Of a DNA stretch of 64,000 nucleotides, positions 48,376-57,990 are shown in pieces. Every line of letters begins with the position of its first letter. Position 1 is the first letter of the stretch. The DNA is taken from contig JAUPSS010000004.1 of NCBI GenBank assembly GCA_040285825.1, positions 3,665,658-3,729,657 on the forward strand. Reading direction: 5' to 3'. Below the pieces are notes generated by a model. The model was not told the origin of the DNA. It did no database searches and saw only the letters and a program-made list of their open reading frames with translations. The stretch comes from Eukaryota sp. TZLM1-RC. Taxonomy: Eukaryota; Metamonada: BaSk clade. The translations under genes and the position numbers were made by a program.

Positions 48376-48511
48376 TGAGTATACCTTAAATGTAATTAGA
48401 TTTATTACAAGGGAATGAGGATTTCCCTTAACTTAAGCGCATGGGCGCAATAATACAATAACTATTAATAAACTATAAATAAACTATTATAAATATTATC
48501 CAAGGCCAACA
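48352..48511 (-). repeat. 5' LTR of element 2, containing the gag start codon
   Basis: This is the upstream copy of the 160-bp LTR, starting TGTTGGCCTTGG. The gag ATG (48375) lies 24 nt from its 3' end, so there is no untranslated leader between LTR and gag. No obvious tRNA primer-binding site directly abuts it; the nearest TGG-starting match is 7 nt inside (TGGATCACC). Confidence 0.93.
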
Positions 48512-48515
48512 GAGT

Positions 48516-49491
48516 GAAATTAAATACAAGCACAGTAAAATAATTAAATTTAAAGTACATTTAAGTAGAATTTAACCACAGAAGAGCACAGTAACTACTA
48601 GAGATGGGTATTGTCCGGACTTTTTTGCACATCTCTGGAAACTACTTTGAAGAATTTAATCAAATGCATTTCTGAATCACTCTTCAATACATTCCCCGAT
48701 CATCCGTATTTGTTTGAGATGAAGCGTAGTATATGTAAATCGTAACGATAAAGAAGGTAAATTAGCACTTTGTTTATCAATCTGCTATCGGCCCAAATTG
48801 GCCTGTAAAATTGATCATACATTGGTATACTAATCCCGAACTGTGAGATCAATAGTTTCGTTTCCGTTGTCACAAGAGCTATTGGAACCGAGGACCTTCT
48901 TTCCATCTAGTGTGTTTTATTCATTTTATCTTGCTCGAAAAAAGGTTTAGTTAGGATGACGAGCATCGTGGTTTTTAACAGAGAAATGACTTGTTGAACA
49001 ATCTACCGAATGGGAAAGTAAAGATTCAGAATGACAGAGGCAACTTTAAACTGTATTAACGAATTTCTAGTCAGACTCTTCGTCAATTTTATTAAAATGA
49101 ATAGTAATGTTATTCTTAAATTCTCATAATGCTTCTGTTCTCCTAGAGTTTCTCGCATATTGTATGGAGGAGTTACATGAATTGAACACCATGAACGGTA
49201 GGTTATATGTGTAACAAGCTCACTATTTCACCTTGATTGTGAATAGGGAAAATTGTGATGAGTATTTCCCAATGCCGTCAATAATGGTAAGAGCTCTTAA
49301 TTGGATTTGATGCTCAATCGATTGCGGTCGGAATTCTTATGCGTCAACGGATCGTAACTTTTGGTAATCAATGGTAAATTTAACTTTTTTGAAAATAGAG
49401 CATTGTTTAGTACAATTTGTATGATTGAATCCAATTTTCTTTACATAAACTACACAAACTTGGTCTCCTACTCCTTCTTTAATCCTGTTAT
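48516..49491. other. Intergenic region with a possible small or spliced gene
   Basis: A 68-codon minus-strand frame (48906-48700; MERRSSVPIALVTTETKLLI, QFYRPIWADSRLINKVLIYL) could be a small gene, but I see no family. On the plus strand an exon-like stretch (EFLAYCMEELHELNTMN near 49155-49200) is followed by GTAGGTTATATG and an acceptor TTGTGAATAG (to 49246). No complete model can be built. Confidence 0.25.
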
Positions 49492-50238
49492 ATGGAAGCA
49501 CAGCTGGAATTGGAGCGTGAACGACTTTCTTCTTTCAATGTTTACTACCATAACCTTTTAACAGATTGCAAAAATGCCCTACTTCAGTTAGAAAACTATG
49601 TTAAATTTAGGAACACAACAGAGTCTCTGGATGAACTTGACAATATTGCCTCTTATAACCCTGTTTTCCTACATGATCATTCATCAGCAAAGTCTCTAAA
49701 GATTTCCTGTTGTGTGTGTGGTAATGACCTCTTTAATGGTATTCTTGATTTTCTAAACCACTCCGTTCAGTGTGGTATAAGGTTTACTTCATGGCAACAA
49801 CTCGCTACTTCTTCCTGTGCCACTAACATGCATTTTTCTCCACATGAAAAGCTTGCAGGTAACGTCTATGATAACCCTACCCTACCCTATTCTTTTGTCT
49901 CTGTCAAGCACCCCTTTCCAAAAATTGTAACAATAGAAGTCTCGAATCAGGTTAAAAAGAGCGGTAAACACTTTGAATGGCTGTTGTCTGTTGCTACCAT
50001 ACCCCCAACGACAGCAAACCTTATTCAGCGAGTAACTGTTCGTCTGGACCCTTCTTATCTCCAACACACTGTCGTTCTTAGTTCGGCACCGTGGTCAGTA
50101 GGGTGGTGTGTCGCGTTTAGGGAATTTACTGTGTCATTAATGGTGGAGTTTTACAATGGAACTCCTCTGTTTATAGATCATAGGCTTTCTTTAAAGAAAA
50201 AGAAGGTTACCAAGTCTTGTGTTTATTTATGGATTTAG
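49492..50238 (+). CDS. YEATS-domain protein
   Basis: The 248-residue protein starts with a coiled-coil segment (EAQLELERERLSSFNVYYHN). It then has a Cys/His group (CCVCGNDLFNGILDFLNHSV, then QCG; zinc-finger-like) and a C-terminal YEATS domain at about 135-245: HFEWLLSVATIPPTTANLIQ, RVTVRLDPSYLQHTVVLSSA, APWSVGWCVAFREFTVSLMV, then EFYNGTPLFIDHRLSLK. The GW and aromatic positions of the acyl-lysine reader pocket are visible (VGWCVAFREF). YEATS proteins read acetylated or crotonylated histones in complexes such as ATAC, TFIID, SWR1 or NuA4. YEATS2 is the closest in layout, but it is much longer. Confidence 0.8.
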   Translation: MEAQLELERERLSSFNVYYHNLLTDCKNALLQLENYVKFRNTTESLDELDNIASYNPVFLHDHSSAKSLKISCCVCGNDLFNGILDFLNHSVQCGIRFTSWQQLATSSCATNMHFSPHEKLAGNVYDNPTLPYSFVSVKHPFPKIVTIEVSNQVKKSGKHFEWLLSVATIPPTTANLIQRVTVRLDPSYLQHTVVLSSAPWSVGWCVAFREFTVSLMVEFYNGTPLFIDHRLSLKKKKVTKSCVYLWI

Positions 50239-50570
50239 TTTTAATTGTAGTTTTAATTTCTTAATAATTAGTTATTGGTTTTATTTAAGTTTAGTTTCCA
50301 TTTATTCGATGTGCATTCACTTTTTTGAATAGGGAATCGCTGTTTTTTATATTCATTTATTAATTTTATTGTGGTAATTTAATTGTACTCCCAACTCTTT
50401 ATTATGATTGTGGTGATCTGTTTTGCTCATCATGATTGTGCACATTCTAAACTGTTTTAATGGAGTTCACTATAAATCCTCTTAATTTTCTTTGCTTTTC
50501 TGCTTGATTCAAATACCCCCAATCAGTAAATCTAATTCAAACTCTTCATTTGTCTTTTGTATAGTGAGAG
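50239..50570. other. Intergenic region
   Basis: These 332 AT-rich bases separate the YEATS gene and the following small membrane-protein gene. I see no reading frame, repeat or motif of note. Confidence 0.6.
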
Positions 50571-50885
50571 ATGCTGCTCTTTGGTGAACCTTCACTGTTC
50601 TCACTACTGATTCATTCGAGCCTACTTATCAGTGGGTTCTTTGTCATATGGTCTATTTTCTTCACAGACATCTTGTCTACTGGAATCTTTCGTTCACTGG
50701 GATTACTCGCTCTCTCAGCCATAATTGGTGCCTTTAAAGGCTTCCTCGGTTGTGCCATTCCTTCTTTCCTATTTGTACGTATTTGGTCTCATCTAGGTTA
50801 CACTCTTTCCAGCACTGTTGTGTTGATTGTTGCTTCTTCGCTCAGTGCTTTTTCTATATTCTTAAGCTTTAAGGTACCCACTTGA
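50571..50885 (+). CDS. Small three-pass membrane protein, unassigned
   Basis: The 104-residue protein has hydrophobic segments at about 10-30 (LLIHSSLLISGFFVIWSIFF), 42-66 (LGLLALSAIIGAFKGFLGCA) and 78-100 (SSTVVLIVASSLSAFSIFLS). The middle one contains a GAFKGFLG turn. I do not recognise a family. GGTACC at the end of the frame could be a donor site, so further exons are possible. It converges on the next gene 57 bp away. Confidence 0.5.
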   Translation: MLLFGEPSLFSLLIHSSLLISGFFVIWSIFFTDILSTGIFRSLGLLALSAIIGAFKGFLGCAIPSFLFVRIWSHLGYTLSSTVVLIVASSLSAFSIFLSFKVPT

Positions 50886-50941
50886 TTTGTACATTATTGT
50901 TAATATTTACATTTTGTTTTATTACAATCCAAATATATATA

Positions 50942-51631
50942 TTAAACATTGATTGTATCATCTGAAGTCAATAGTAATTCTTCTTTTGTTTCAACCAAAT
51001 ACAAATCTGTAGCTAAATAAATAAATACAGTACTAATAGCAGCCAATAAATGGAATAAATCATTATTATTGAAATAAACATCACTAACCGTTACCTTTAA
51101 CACCTGTAAAACCACACCACCAAGGCCCAAAATCCATCCAACAAGGAGAAGAGAGCTATGGGAGTGGCGATGTTTAAAATAGAAATAGGCACAAATAATT
51201 ATGGAAAATACAGTAGTGGTAAGGAAATCAACGGCTGTCCACAAGAAACCCGATTGGTAAGTTAAAAGGCCGATCCAAAAGGAAGTTTTGATTAGGAAGA
51301 TTTGAGATAAAACCCGGTTTGATTTAGCTTTGTAGTGGGTGTGGACAACAAGCATCGCAGTGAAGTAGGAGGAGAGTGCCAATGTGTACTTGACAGGCAT
51401 CCATAGCAAGAACTTGTTGCGACCAGAGAGATTGTCTTCTAACAGATGGTAAATGGCACCTGAAGAAGCTCCTAGGGCACTGAAAATCGAGAAGCCGACA
51501 AAGGAACGAAGCACTGCAGGCTTGGAGCAGTTGCGTCTGTGTTTGAGAATCTTTATGATTAAGAACGTGATTGTGAGGCAGAGTATAGCATCAGAGATAA
51601 CCACAGAGAGATGATTGGTCAGGTTGGACAT
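50942..51631 (-). CDS. Seven-pass membrane protein, DUF6962/CREST-like
   Basis: The 229-residue protein has seven hydrophobic segments (for example ISDAILCLTITFLIIKIL, VKYTLALSSYFTAMLVV, SSLLLVGWILGLGGVVLQVL, LFHLLAAISTVFIYLATDLY). The early SD, the His in AIYHLLEDN and the NDLFHLLAAISTVFIY stretch recall CREST-superfamily and DUF6962 membrane proteins, some of which are metal-dependent hydrolases. This is a pattern match and no activity can be claimed. Confidence 0.55.
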   Translation of the reverse strand: MSNLTNHLSVVISDAILCLTITFLIIKILKHRRNCSKPAVLRSFVGFSIFSALGASSGAIYHLLEDNLSGRNKFLLWMPVKYTLALSSYFTAMLVVHTHYKAKSNRVLSQIFLIKTSFWIGLLTYQSGFLWTAVDFLTTTVFSIIICAYFYFKHRHSHSSLLLVGWILGLGGVVLQVLKVTVSDVYFNNNDLFHLLAAISTVFIYLATDLYLVETKEELLLTSDDTINV

Positions 51632-52133
51632 AGACTAAAAGTACAAAAATGTCAAATAGTTGTAACCCGTTGAGATTTCTGGAATATGAAGATGAAATGA
51701 ATCAAGTGGATCTTTTCAAAACTTGAGGTCTTTCATTTCCTTCAAGATACGGATCCACAACATGAATCATATTAAGAACAGCATTGACATTACGATTTCA
51801 TGGACGTCCACACTTCTTGTAATAGAGTTGTCCATGTCTAAGGATCATTAAAGACTTTGCTGTTCTTCAATATTATAAATAATTGCTTTTGTTAAAGTCA
51901 TTTTGTTTGAACAAACATTTTCAATATTGCCAATGATAGCAATAATGGCTTAATACCAATATACTATGGTTATAGGACGCCATTATTGTCAACCTTTTAT
52001 TATGATCTCCATATTCATGTCAAATGTTTTCTTTTGTAGGTCTTGAACATTCCTCATTTTAAACCATACCTGGGTATGGCAACTACCTCCCTTTGTCTTG
52101 ATAGCAATGACACTACACTATACAAGATGTTAT
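51632..52133. other. Intergenic region
   Basis: There is no gene or repeat I can support here. Short broken stretches are AT-rich with scattered splice-like signals. The region ends at the solo LTR. Confidence 0.5.
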
Positions 52134-52270
52134 TGATGGTCTAGGCTGTTCGTTAGAGCATACTGTAAATGTAATGTTATTTATTACGAAGTGAAATGGA
52201 ATTACCTCAACTTAAAATAGAACTAAATAAATGATAATACTAAAGCTATTATCACTATTCAAGACTGACA
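52134..52270 (-). repeat. Solo LTR, diverged relative of the element 2 LTR
   Basis: The 137-bp stretch starts TG and ends CA (on the element strand TGTCAGTCTTGAATAG to ACCATCA). It aligns along its length with the 160-bp LTR of element 2, for example TGTAAATGTAATGTTATTTA against TTAAATGTAATTAGATTTA, and TACCTCAACTTAA against TTCCCTTAACTTAA. A few short gaps account for the length difference. No exact target duplication is seen. It marks a past insertion removed by LTR recombination. The sequence from 52271 to 52650 holds nothing else. Confidence 0.75.
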
Positions 52271-52650
52271 GTACCTTATTTTCAATTCGACCCCATGACA
52301 AAACTGCTAATTGTCATGAGTCGTTATGACGTCATGCCCAGGTGTGTTTTAAACAAGGAATGGTCTTCATCCAAAAATTCGGGAAATTGTTTCTTCCAGT
52401 GAAGGTAATAATAATAGATGTTCATTGATTGTTGGTTTTCACAGAGAACGAACTGTTGTTACAACTTTCAATTATTGTTGATATAGTAAATAAAATGAAA
52501 GAAACTATTTACTTAATTAAAGTCAAACAAGATTGAATACCATCAAAAAACCACGGCCTCGCTATTGTTGAACAACATCAAACCCTAATTTATTGAAAAC
52601 AAACCACTACTATTGAGAACAAAACAAAAAATTGAAACTATTAAAACCCT

Positions 52651-53889
52651 TTATACACTTGAAATCTCCTTAACTAAAGGCTTCAACAAACTGATAAGTT
52701 TAGATGATTTTAAATGTATACTTGCCTCTTTCCAGTGAAAGAAACAAGTGTCATCATTTAATCTCAAGAAAGAATCAGAAAACTCTAAGGCTTGAAAATC
52801 TTGACCAGAAATCTTGGAAGAGGTCGAAAACAAAGTGTCAGCTAGACTTACATCATGTGATAGATGAAAATGACCAAGAGTCTCTGCCAGGAAGTTGTAA
52901 ACATAGTTGATGCACCCACTGGGATATAGAACAAAGACCCCAGATGATTCTGGCATCCACAACAAATGAGCCATACCTGCTCCATGAACCCCAACTAATA
53001 GATTGGCATTAGAAACAGCTCTGATTTGTTCAACAATGTCTAGGTCACTGAATCGAATTATATTAAGATCCCAATTATTTTGTTTAAAAAACTGTTGTAG
53101 TTGTAAAACCCAACCCTTACTCTTAATCGAAACCAATTGTCTGTTATAAGGAGCACGGTCAATCAACACGGCTTTCTTTGTTTTACTTTGAGTTGTAGTT
53201 ATGTTGTGAAAGCCAAAAAGCCTTGCTTTAAATCTCTCAATCAGCTTTGGACACTCCTCAAGGAAGCTTCCCTTCTTATGCTTATGAATTGGATCAGCCT
53301 TACATCGGTAAGGAGCTCTGTCTAGATCAATGTAAACTGTTTCTACCGTAGCACTAATCGGATAATCCACAAACTCTGTCGTATATGGAGCAAAGAGAGG
53401 TGAATAGACAGAAGGGATGGTACGTGAAATTGGACAGTATTGCCACATGAACCTAGCCTTGTCAATTCCTTCCTTTTCAAATGTCCAGTGAATACTGAGT
53501 AAGGTGTCTACTATGATGTGAAAAATATTCTTTGCATGAACTACGTTTGCAATGAACAGGGGCTCCGAAAAACTGAAGGGTCGGGTAATTGGAATACTTG
53601 AATAATAAAGCTTAATTGGTGAAAGTTTAGCACCCCTTTTATAGCAACACCCAGTTGATATAGTTTGTAAAAGGGCCTCGTCAACTGTTATGTTGGAGTT
53701 TTTTGGTCGATGAAACACAATTGATATTTCATTATTGTCACGTAAGACCTGAACGTTTTCAAATTTAATGCGAGCACTAGAACATGGTATTCTATTGGAA
53801 ACACTGGGTACATCTAAATAAGTAACAGATGAATAGAGCTCAGCAGAGACACATGAAAGTAATACAAGAATGATGGTGCCACGATGCAT
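52651..53889 (-). CDS. GT61-family glycosyltransferase (EOGT/POMGNT2-like)
   Basis: The 412-residue protein begins with a signal peptide or anchor (HRGTIILVLLSCVSAELYSS). The family motif is at about 295-320: LLVGVHGAGMAHLLWMPESS, followed by VFVLYPSGCINYVYNFLAE, as in DUF563/GT61 enzymes such as EOGT and POMGNT2. The region CKADPIHKHKKGSFLEEC has paired cysteines that may form a disulphide. These enzymes transfer a sugar (GlcNAc or xylose) to protein or glycan in the secretory pathway. The specific acceptor cannot be read from sequence. The gene is uninterrupted. Confidence 0.82.
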   Translation of the reverse strand: MHRGTIILVLLSCVSAELYSSVTYLDVPSVSNRIPCSSARIKFENVQVLRDNNEISIVFHRPKNSNITVDEALLQTISTGCCYKRGAKLSPIKLYYSSIPITRPFSFSEPLFIANVVHAKNIFHIIVDTLLSIHWTFEKEGIDKARFMWQYCPISRTIPSVYSPLFAPYTTEFVDYPISATVETVYIDLDRAPYRCKADPIHKHKKGSFLEECPKLIERFKARLFGFHNITTTQSKTKKAVLIDRAPYNRQLVSIKSKGWVLQLQQFFKQNNWDLNIIRFSDLDIVEQIRAVSNANLLVGVHGAGMAHLLWMPESSGVFVLYPSGCINYVYNFLAETLGHFHLSHDVSLADTLFSTSSKISGQDFQALEFSDSFLRLNDDTCFFHWKEASIHLKSSKLISLLKPLVKEISSV

Positions 53890-54297
53890 ATGAAAAGAAC
53901 AGACATCATTATTGGTACAAGAAATCCTTTGGGAGAACGTAAAAAAATGTATATGCCTATCTTGACATCTGCTTTGACATCCTCTCTATAAGTTGTGAAC
54001 ACAATTTTAGAGGAGAAAAGTGTATGTGTGTTCACTCGCTCCTACCCCCTTCGTTTTCTGGAAGTTTTGGAACAGACTGTTGATCTTAATAGATGATTTT
54101 AGAAGAACAGAATTGACTTCATTTTTAAAGAAATGTTGAAATATTTCTTATGCACTGCGGCCCCTCAGATCTTACTATGAGATAACTAGTAGTTATTGAC
54201 TACATCTAGTTTTGCTTTGAAAGGTATGGATTGTTTAGATGTTGATTTTTGATTATCTAATCAAAAACTAAAACAAAACTAAAGCAAACTTTTTGAA
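53890..54297. other. Intergenic region
   Basis: This is the upstream region of the glycosyltransferase gene. No motif or gene is recognisable. It ends with the 9-bp repeat CTTTTTGAA (54289-54297) that flanks the next MULE. Confidence 0.5.
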
Positions 54298-54304
54298 GGG
54301 TGAT

Positions 54305-54393
54305 TTTCAAAAATGCTCACGTTTTCACTTTGGAGTTTCAAAAATGCTCACGTTTTCACTTTGCAATTTCAAAAATGCTCACGTTTCGGGCTA
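54305..54393. repeat. 31-bp direct repeat, three copies, in a MULE end
   Basis: The unit TTTCAAAAATGCTCACGTTT followed by TCACTTTGGAG begins at 54305, 54336 and 54367, an exact 31-bp period; the third copy is shortened. Subterminal direct repeats in MULE ends are usual binding sites for the transposase. Confidence 0.9.
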
Positions 54394-54543
54394 CCTTTGC
54401 TTATATTCCATCAGCCATTCTCCTGACACTGCTACTTTCAGTTGAGGTTAAACTAACATTAACATCACCTATACGAAGTGTTTATATCACTTTAGAGCTG
54501 ATAAAGACCATTTGTCATCAAAGTGTTTATTTTTAATACTAGT

Positions 54544-55330
54544 CTATGCTACATCGTCATTCAGCAAGTCGAAATGATTTTCCATGTCTGAGTCTGGATG
54601 AACATCGTCCACGTCGATAAGTTCTGAGACATTGTCTTGTTGGAACAAGGACAACCAATCATCTTGTACCAGTGCAACTCTTTGTCTCTTTCTTTGTTGA
54701 GAAAAGGCATCAATTCGCTTCTTGCGTGGTCGTCCACCCACTTTGGGCACACTAGGAGGATCCACCATTTGAAATTTAGACTTGAACTCCCATTCACTTC
54801 GATCAGGAACAATGGGAATACTTGTTTCGTAAGACTTCTTGCAATATTCTAAACTATGAATTTTAGCTATACCATCAAATGGCACAACTTGCTTCTTTAT
54901 ATAAACAGCCAAACTGTAAGTACATGGGTATCCTTCATTTTTCCACCCATTACAACTACATTTTTTGTTGATAAAGTCTACGGTAAAAGTACTGTTTCTT
55001 AAACCAACAACTTCACATAAACCATCATTGCTGTCATTTGTTTTGAACGTTCTAGCTAAAATAGTACGTTGTTCCAAGTGAATAAAAATTGTTGGCCCTG
55101 GGTTTTGATCGAATACTTGCCATATTTGCAATATATTCTGCATTTGCAGCCTTGTTGGTGGTAGACATTGATCCAAAGCATGTATGAGGAGAAAAAGCAT
55201 TTATTTTAAAGTTAGGTTGTGCAACAGTTGCGACCTTACGAGATCCAGAGCGTCTTCTATCAGAGTTTCTTGCATCGTTAGGCTCATGACGAAGGCGCAT
55301 CAGCTCTTCTAAGGCTTTGTTCTCGGCCAT
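54544..55330 (-). pseudogene. MULE family 2 transposase remnant (N-terminus joined to SWIM C-terminus)
   Basis: A short N-terminal frame (55330-55052; MAENKALEELMRLRHEPNDA, DRRRSGSRKVATVAQPNFKI) overlaps a second frame (55200-54544). The second carries the SWIM finger CSCNGWKNEGYPCTYSLAVY, where the usual CxH is CTY, so a zinc ligand is lost. After it come PSVPKVGGRPRKKRIDAF and an acidic tail. The DDE catalytic core is missing, so the element is non-autonomous. Confidence 0.75.
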
Positions 55331-55482
55331 AGTGTTCAGATTGGAGGACAGAAGGGGAAATTAGACTCAATTGAAAAACGTGAGCAGATTTGAAAGAAGG
55401 GGGGTCCAAACGTGAGCATTTTTGTAATTAACTCCTTTTTGAAAGTAAACCTCACAACCCTCATCCAACATTTGAAATTTAT

Positions 55483-57468
55483 ATGATCATTGAGACTTCT
55501 CCCCCCGCGGAGGAGGCTTATATACTTTATCTTCAATTCAAGACTTCAAATTCTACTCTTTCTAAATACTATCTTCACAAATCTGCGGAGCTTGGCCATC
55601 CAGAAGCTTGTTTGGCTCTATCCATTCACTTTAAACGTGTCCGAAATGTCCCTCAATATATCTTCTATTTACGCAAGAGTGCCGATCTCCATAATCCTCA
55701 AGCCTGCTCACAGCTTGCTTCCATATATCATAAGGGTTCCTTTTTACCCACGAACCATACACTCTCCCTTCACTATTACTCCTTAGCTGCTGCCAACCAC
55801 TGCATTGAAAGCAACTACCTTTGCGGAGTCTTCTTCAAGAAGGGCATTGGCTGTGATCAAGATTTAAAGAAGTCATTTTCTTACTTTTCATTTTCTGGTT
55901 CTTTTGGTCATGTCCCCTCTTTATTCAATCTTGGTTTGTATTTTTACAAGGGAATTGGTACGAAAAAAGACTACAGCAAAAGTTTTGATTATTTTCAACT
56001 TGTTTTTAATTCAAATTCAAAGCTTAAGAATTATTCCAGTTTTTATCTCGGTGTTTTCTATTTTAAAGGAATTTTTGTCAATGTTGATTATGATTTAGCA
56101 TATAATTATTTTGAATTAGCTTCCAATTCAATCCCCAGAGCTTTTTATTTCCTGGGCTATTTGGATATTACTGCTAAAAAAAGACAATTGGATTCAACAA
56201 AAGCAGCTTTTCATTTATCAAAAGGAAGGGAAAAAGGTTGTATTTACTGTGAGTTCTTGCTGGGGTTGGGTCAATTAAGGGGTGTGTTCCCTAATAGTAA
56301 TAGTGATTTAGCCTTTGATTTAATCAAAAATTCAGCAGAAAATAATATTTCACAAGCCATCCCCTTACTTGCTGATCTTTATTTTCAGAAAGGGATCTAT
56401 GACTTGTCACTTGATCTCTTCTTGTCATCGACACATTACTGTAAACTAAGTTTATTTAGAGTTGGACAGTTTTATTTTCATGGCCTTGACTGCCAGACTA
56501 ATTATCAGCAGGCTTTTGAATTTTTCAAATCTGCTGCTGAATTCAACATTCATCATGCTTTTCTTTACTTAGGAGTCATTTACGAAAAAGGACTTGGGAC
56601 CACTATTGATCTGTCTCTCTCCCTCAAGTTTTACAATCTGGCTGTGCAAAACAAATGTCATGCTGCCTGTTTAAGACTTGCTTGTTTGCTTTTTAATATG
56701 AATAATTTCAGTCCAATACCGTCTTTACTTAAAACTGCCCAATCAATATCCAATTCAAGTATGTCGAATTACTTTGAAAGCATGGTTTATTTTAAGGGAA
56801 TTGGAGTGGAGAATGATTACCATAAAGGTATAATAAAACTAAAACATGCAGCAGATTCTGGTCATTGTGAAGCTAGTTTTCTTGTTGGCAAAATGTTGGA
56901 GAACATCAAAGAATTCAAACAAAGTCAACGTTATTATGAACAAGCAGTGGTCAAGGGTCATGTAGATGCTTCATATCGTCTTGCCTTACTAATAGAAGAC
57001 TCTTACCGTATTCTCTCTCTACTCCACTATGCTGCGACACGTAAGCATGTACTGGCAATGAAAGCTCTGGCTGAGAGAACTAATCAAGAATCTGAGTCCT
57101 TTTCTTGGTATCTACAAGCTGCTAATGGTGGTAATGTTGATTCAATGGTCCATGTAGCCAACTGTTACTTCAAAGGGAAAGGTGTGGCGTGTGATGACGA
57201 ACTCGGTGCTTATTACTGCGAGCGAGCAAGTCCCAGTAATGACCACGCAAAGTTCATGTTTGCAGAGTGTTTACTGAATGGTGTTGGAGTTGAAAAGAAT
57301 GTTACCAAAGCTTGTAAATTGTTGAAGATTTTGTCTGATAAAGACCACCTTCAAGCAAAACGTATCTTGGCCAAGTGTTACCTGGAAGGCATTGGAGTGG
57401 AGAAGGACGAAGTGATGGGATTGACTTTGAGTTCTGAATCAATTGTTTTACAGTCTTCAGAACTGTAG
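55483..57468 (+). CDS. Sel1-like repeat (tetratricopeptide-type) protein
   Basis: The 661-residue protein consists of about fifteen Sel1-like repeats of 34-40 residues, for example YYLHKSAELGHPEACLALSI, CGVFFKKGIGCDQDLKKSFS, LGVIYEKGLGTTIDLSLSL and CYFKGKGVACDDELGAYYC. The signatures G-x-G and A-x-x-Y-x-x-A-A are regular. Such proteins are scaffolds; eukaryotic members include SEL1L/Hrd3 (ER degradation) and Skt5-type chitin synthase activators. There is no signal peptide or membrane anchor, so Hrd3 is unlikely. The gene has no introns. Its ATG is 48 bp from the end of MULE family 2. Confidence 0.88.
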   Translation: MIIETSPPAEEAYILYLQFKTSNSTLSKYYLHKSAELGHPEACLALSIHFKRVRNVPQYIFYLRKSADLHNPQACSQLASIYHKGSFLPTNHTLSLHYYSLAAANHCIESNYLCGVFFKKGIGCDQDLKKSFSYFSFSGSFGHVPSLFNLGLYFYKGIGTKKDYSKSFDYFQLVFNSNSKLKNYSSFYLGVFYFKGIFVNVDYDLAYNYFELASNSIPRAFYFLGYLDITAKKRQLDSTKAAFHLSKGREKGCIYCEFLLGLGQLRGVFPNSNSDLAFDLIKNSAENNISQAIPLLADLYFQKGIYDLSLDLFLSSTHYCKLSLFRVGQFYFHGLDCQTNYQQAFEFFKSAAEFNIHHAFLYLGVIYEKGLGTTIDLSLSLKFYNLAVQNKCHAACLRLACLLFNMNNFSPIPSLLKTAQSISNSSMSNYFESMVYFKGIGVENDYHKGIIKLKHAADSGHCEASFLVGKMLENIKEFKQSQRYYEQAVVKGHVDASYRLALLIEDSYRILSLLHYAATRKHVLAMKALAERTNQESESFSWYLQAANGGNVDSMVHVANCYFKGKGVACDDELGAYYCERASPSNDHAKFMFAECLLNGVGVEKNVTKACKLLKILSDKDHLQAKRILAKCYLEGIGVEKDEVMGLTLSSESIVLQSSEL

Positions 57469-57990
57469 AAATGTTACTTTTGTGGTGTATTATAAAATTT
57501 ATTCAAAAATGTTCGTTACTGTTTTTTTACTTTGAATCTAACCTCCAATTTCTGGGATATTGATATTTAATGTCAACAGATTACCAGGACACTGATGCTT
57601 TATTGAGACAGGGAAGCTATAGTAAAAGAGCAAGCGAGGATAGCTTGGTTCAAATGATTTTGTCCATTTGCTGATCTTCTTGAGTATTAAAGATCTGAGA
57701 AAGGCAGTTGTTTACGATAATGTACAACTCTGCCACAGTTTTTAAACCACAATCATGCAAATCCGCTCTAATGTTGATAATCCTTGTATTACAATGAACA
57801 ATCAGATGTTTCAGTCAGAGGTATATGGTGTGTGGAAAGCAGTGCTCAGGAGAAAAAGTGACCTACTATGTAAACAACTTGAGTGGAAGTAAACCTTGTA
57901 GGAGTGTTTGGTCGAGAGAAGCTGTTTCTTACTGAAAAAGGAAAGTGTTCAAATTTGTCGACAATTCACCTCACTACAATCTTTGCAGTA
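57469..57990. other. Intergenic region
   Basis: No gene is supported between the Sel1 and SUN genes. The frame of the SUN gene is open back to 57883, but only through a GTG, so I treat 57883-57990 as leader. Confidence 0.5.

Larger units (their letters stand above)
41040..48511 (-). mobile_element. Ty3/gypsy-type LTR retrotransposon, element 2, nearly intact
   Basis: The 7472-bp element has two 160-bp LTRs differing by one base (T at 41195, C at 48507). It is flanked by the 4-bp direct repeat GAGT (41036-41039 and 48512-48515). The LTRs start TG and end CA on the element strand. A polypurine tract (GAAAAGAAGAAAGGGCAG, complement of 41200-41217) abuts the 3' LTR. Coding sequence fills the whole interior: gag starts inside the 5' LTR and pol ends inside the 3' LTR. 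The near identity of the LTRs points to a recent insertion. Confidence 0.95.
54298..55434 (-). mobile_element. MULE family 2, internally deleted copy
   Basis: A perfect 9-bp direct repeat CTTTTTGAA flanks the element (54289-54297 and 55435-55443). The ends are inverted repeats: GGGTGATTTTCAAAAATGCT on the left, and the complement of the right end reads GAGTTAATTACAAAAATGCT, both followed by CACGTTT. The left end carries three direct copies of a 31-bp unit, and the right end has two degenerate CTCACGTTT copies. The element is unrelated in its ends to the MULE at 32626. Its right end is 48 bp from the ATG of the Sel1 gene (55483). Confidence 0.88.
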
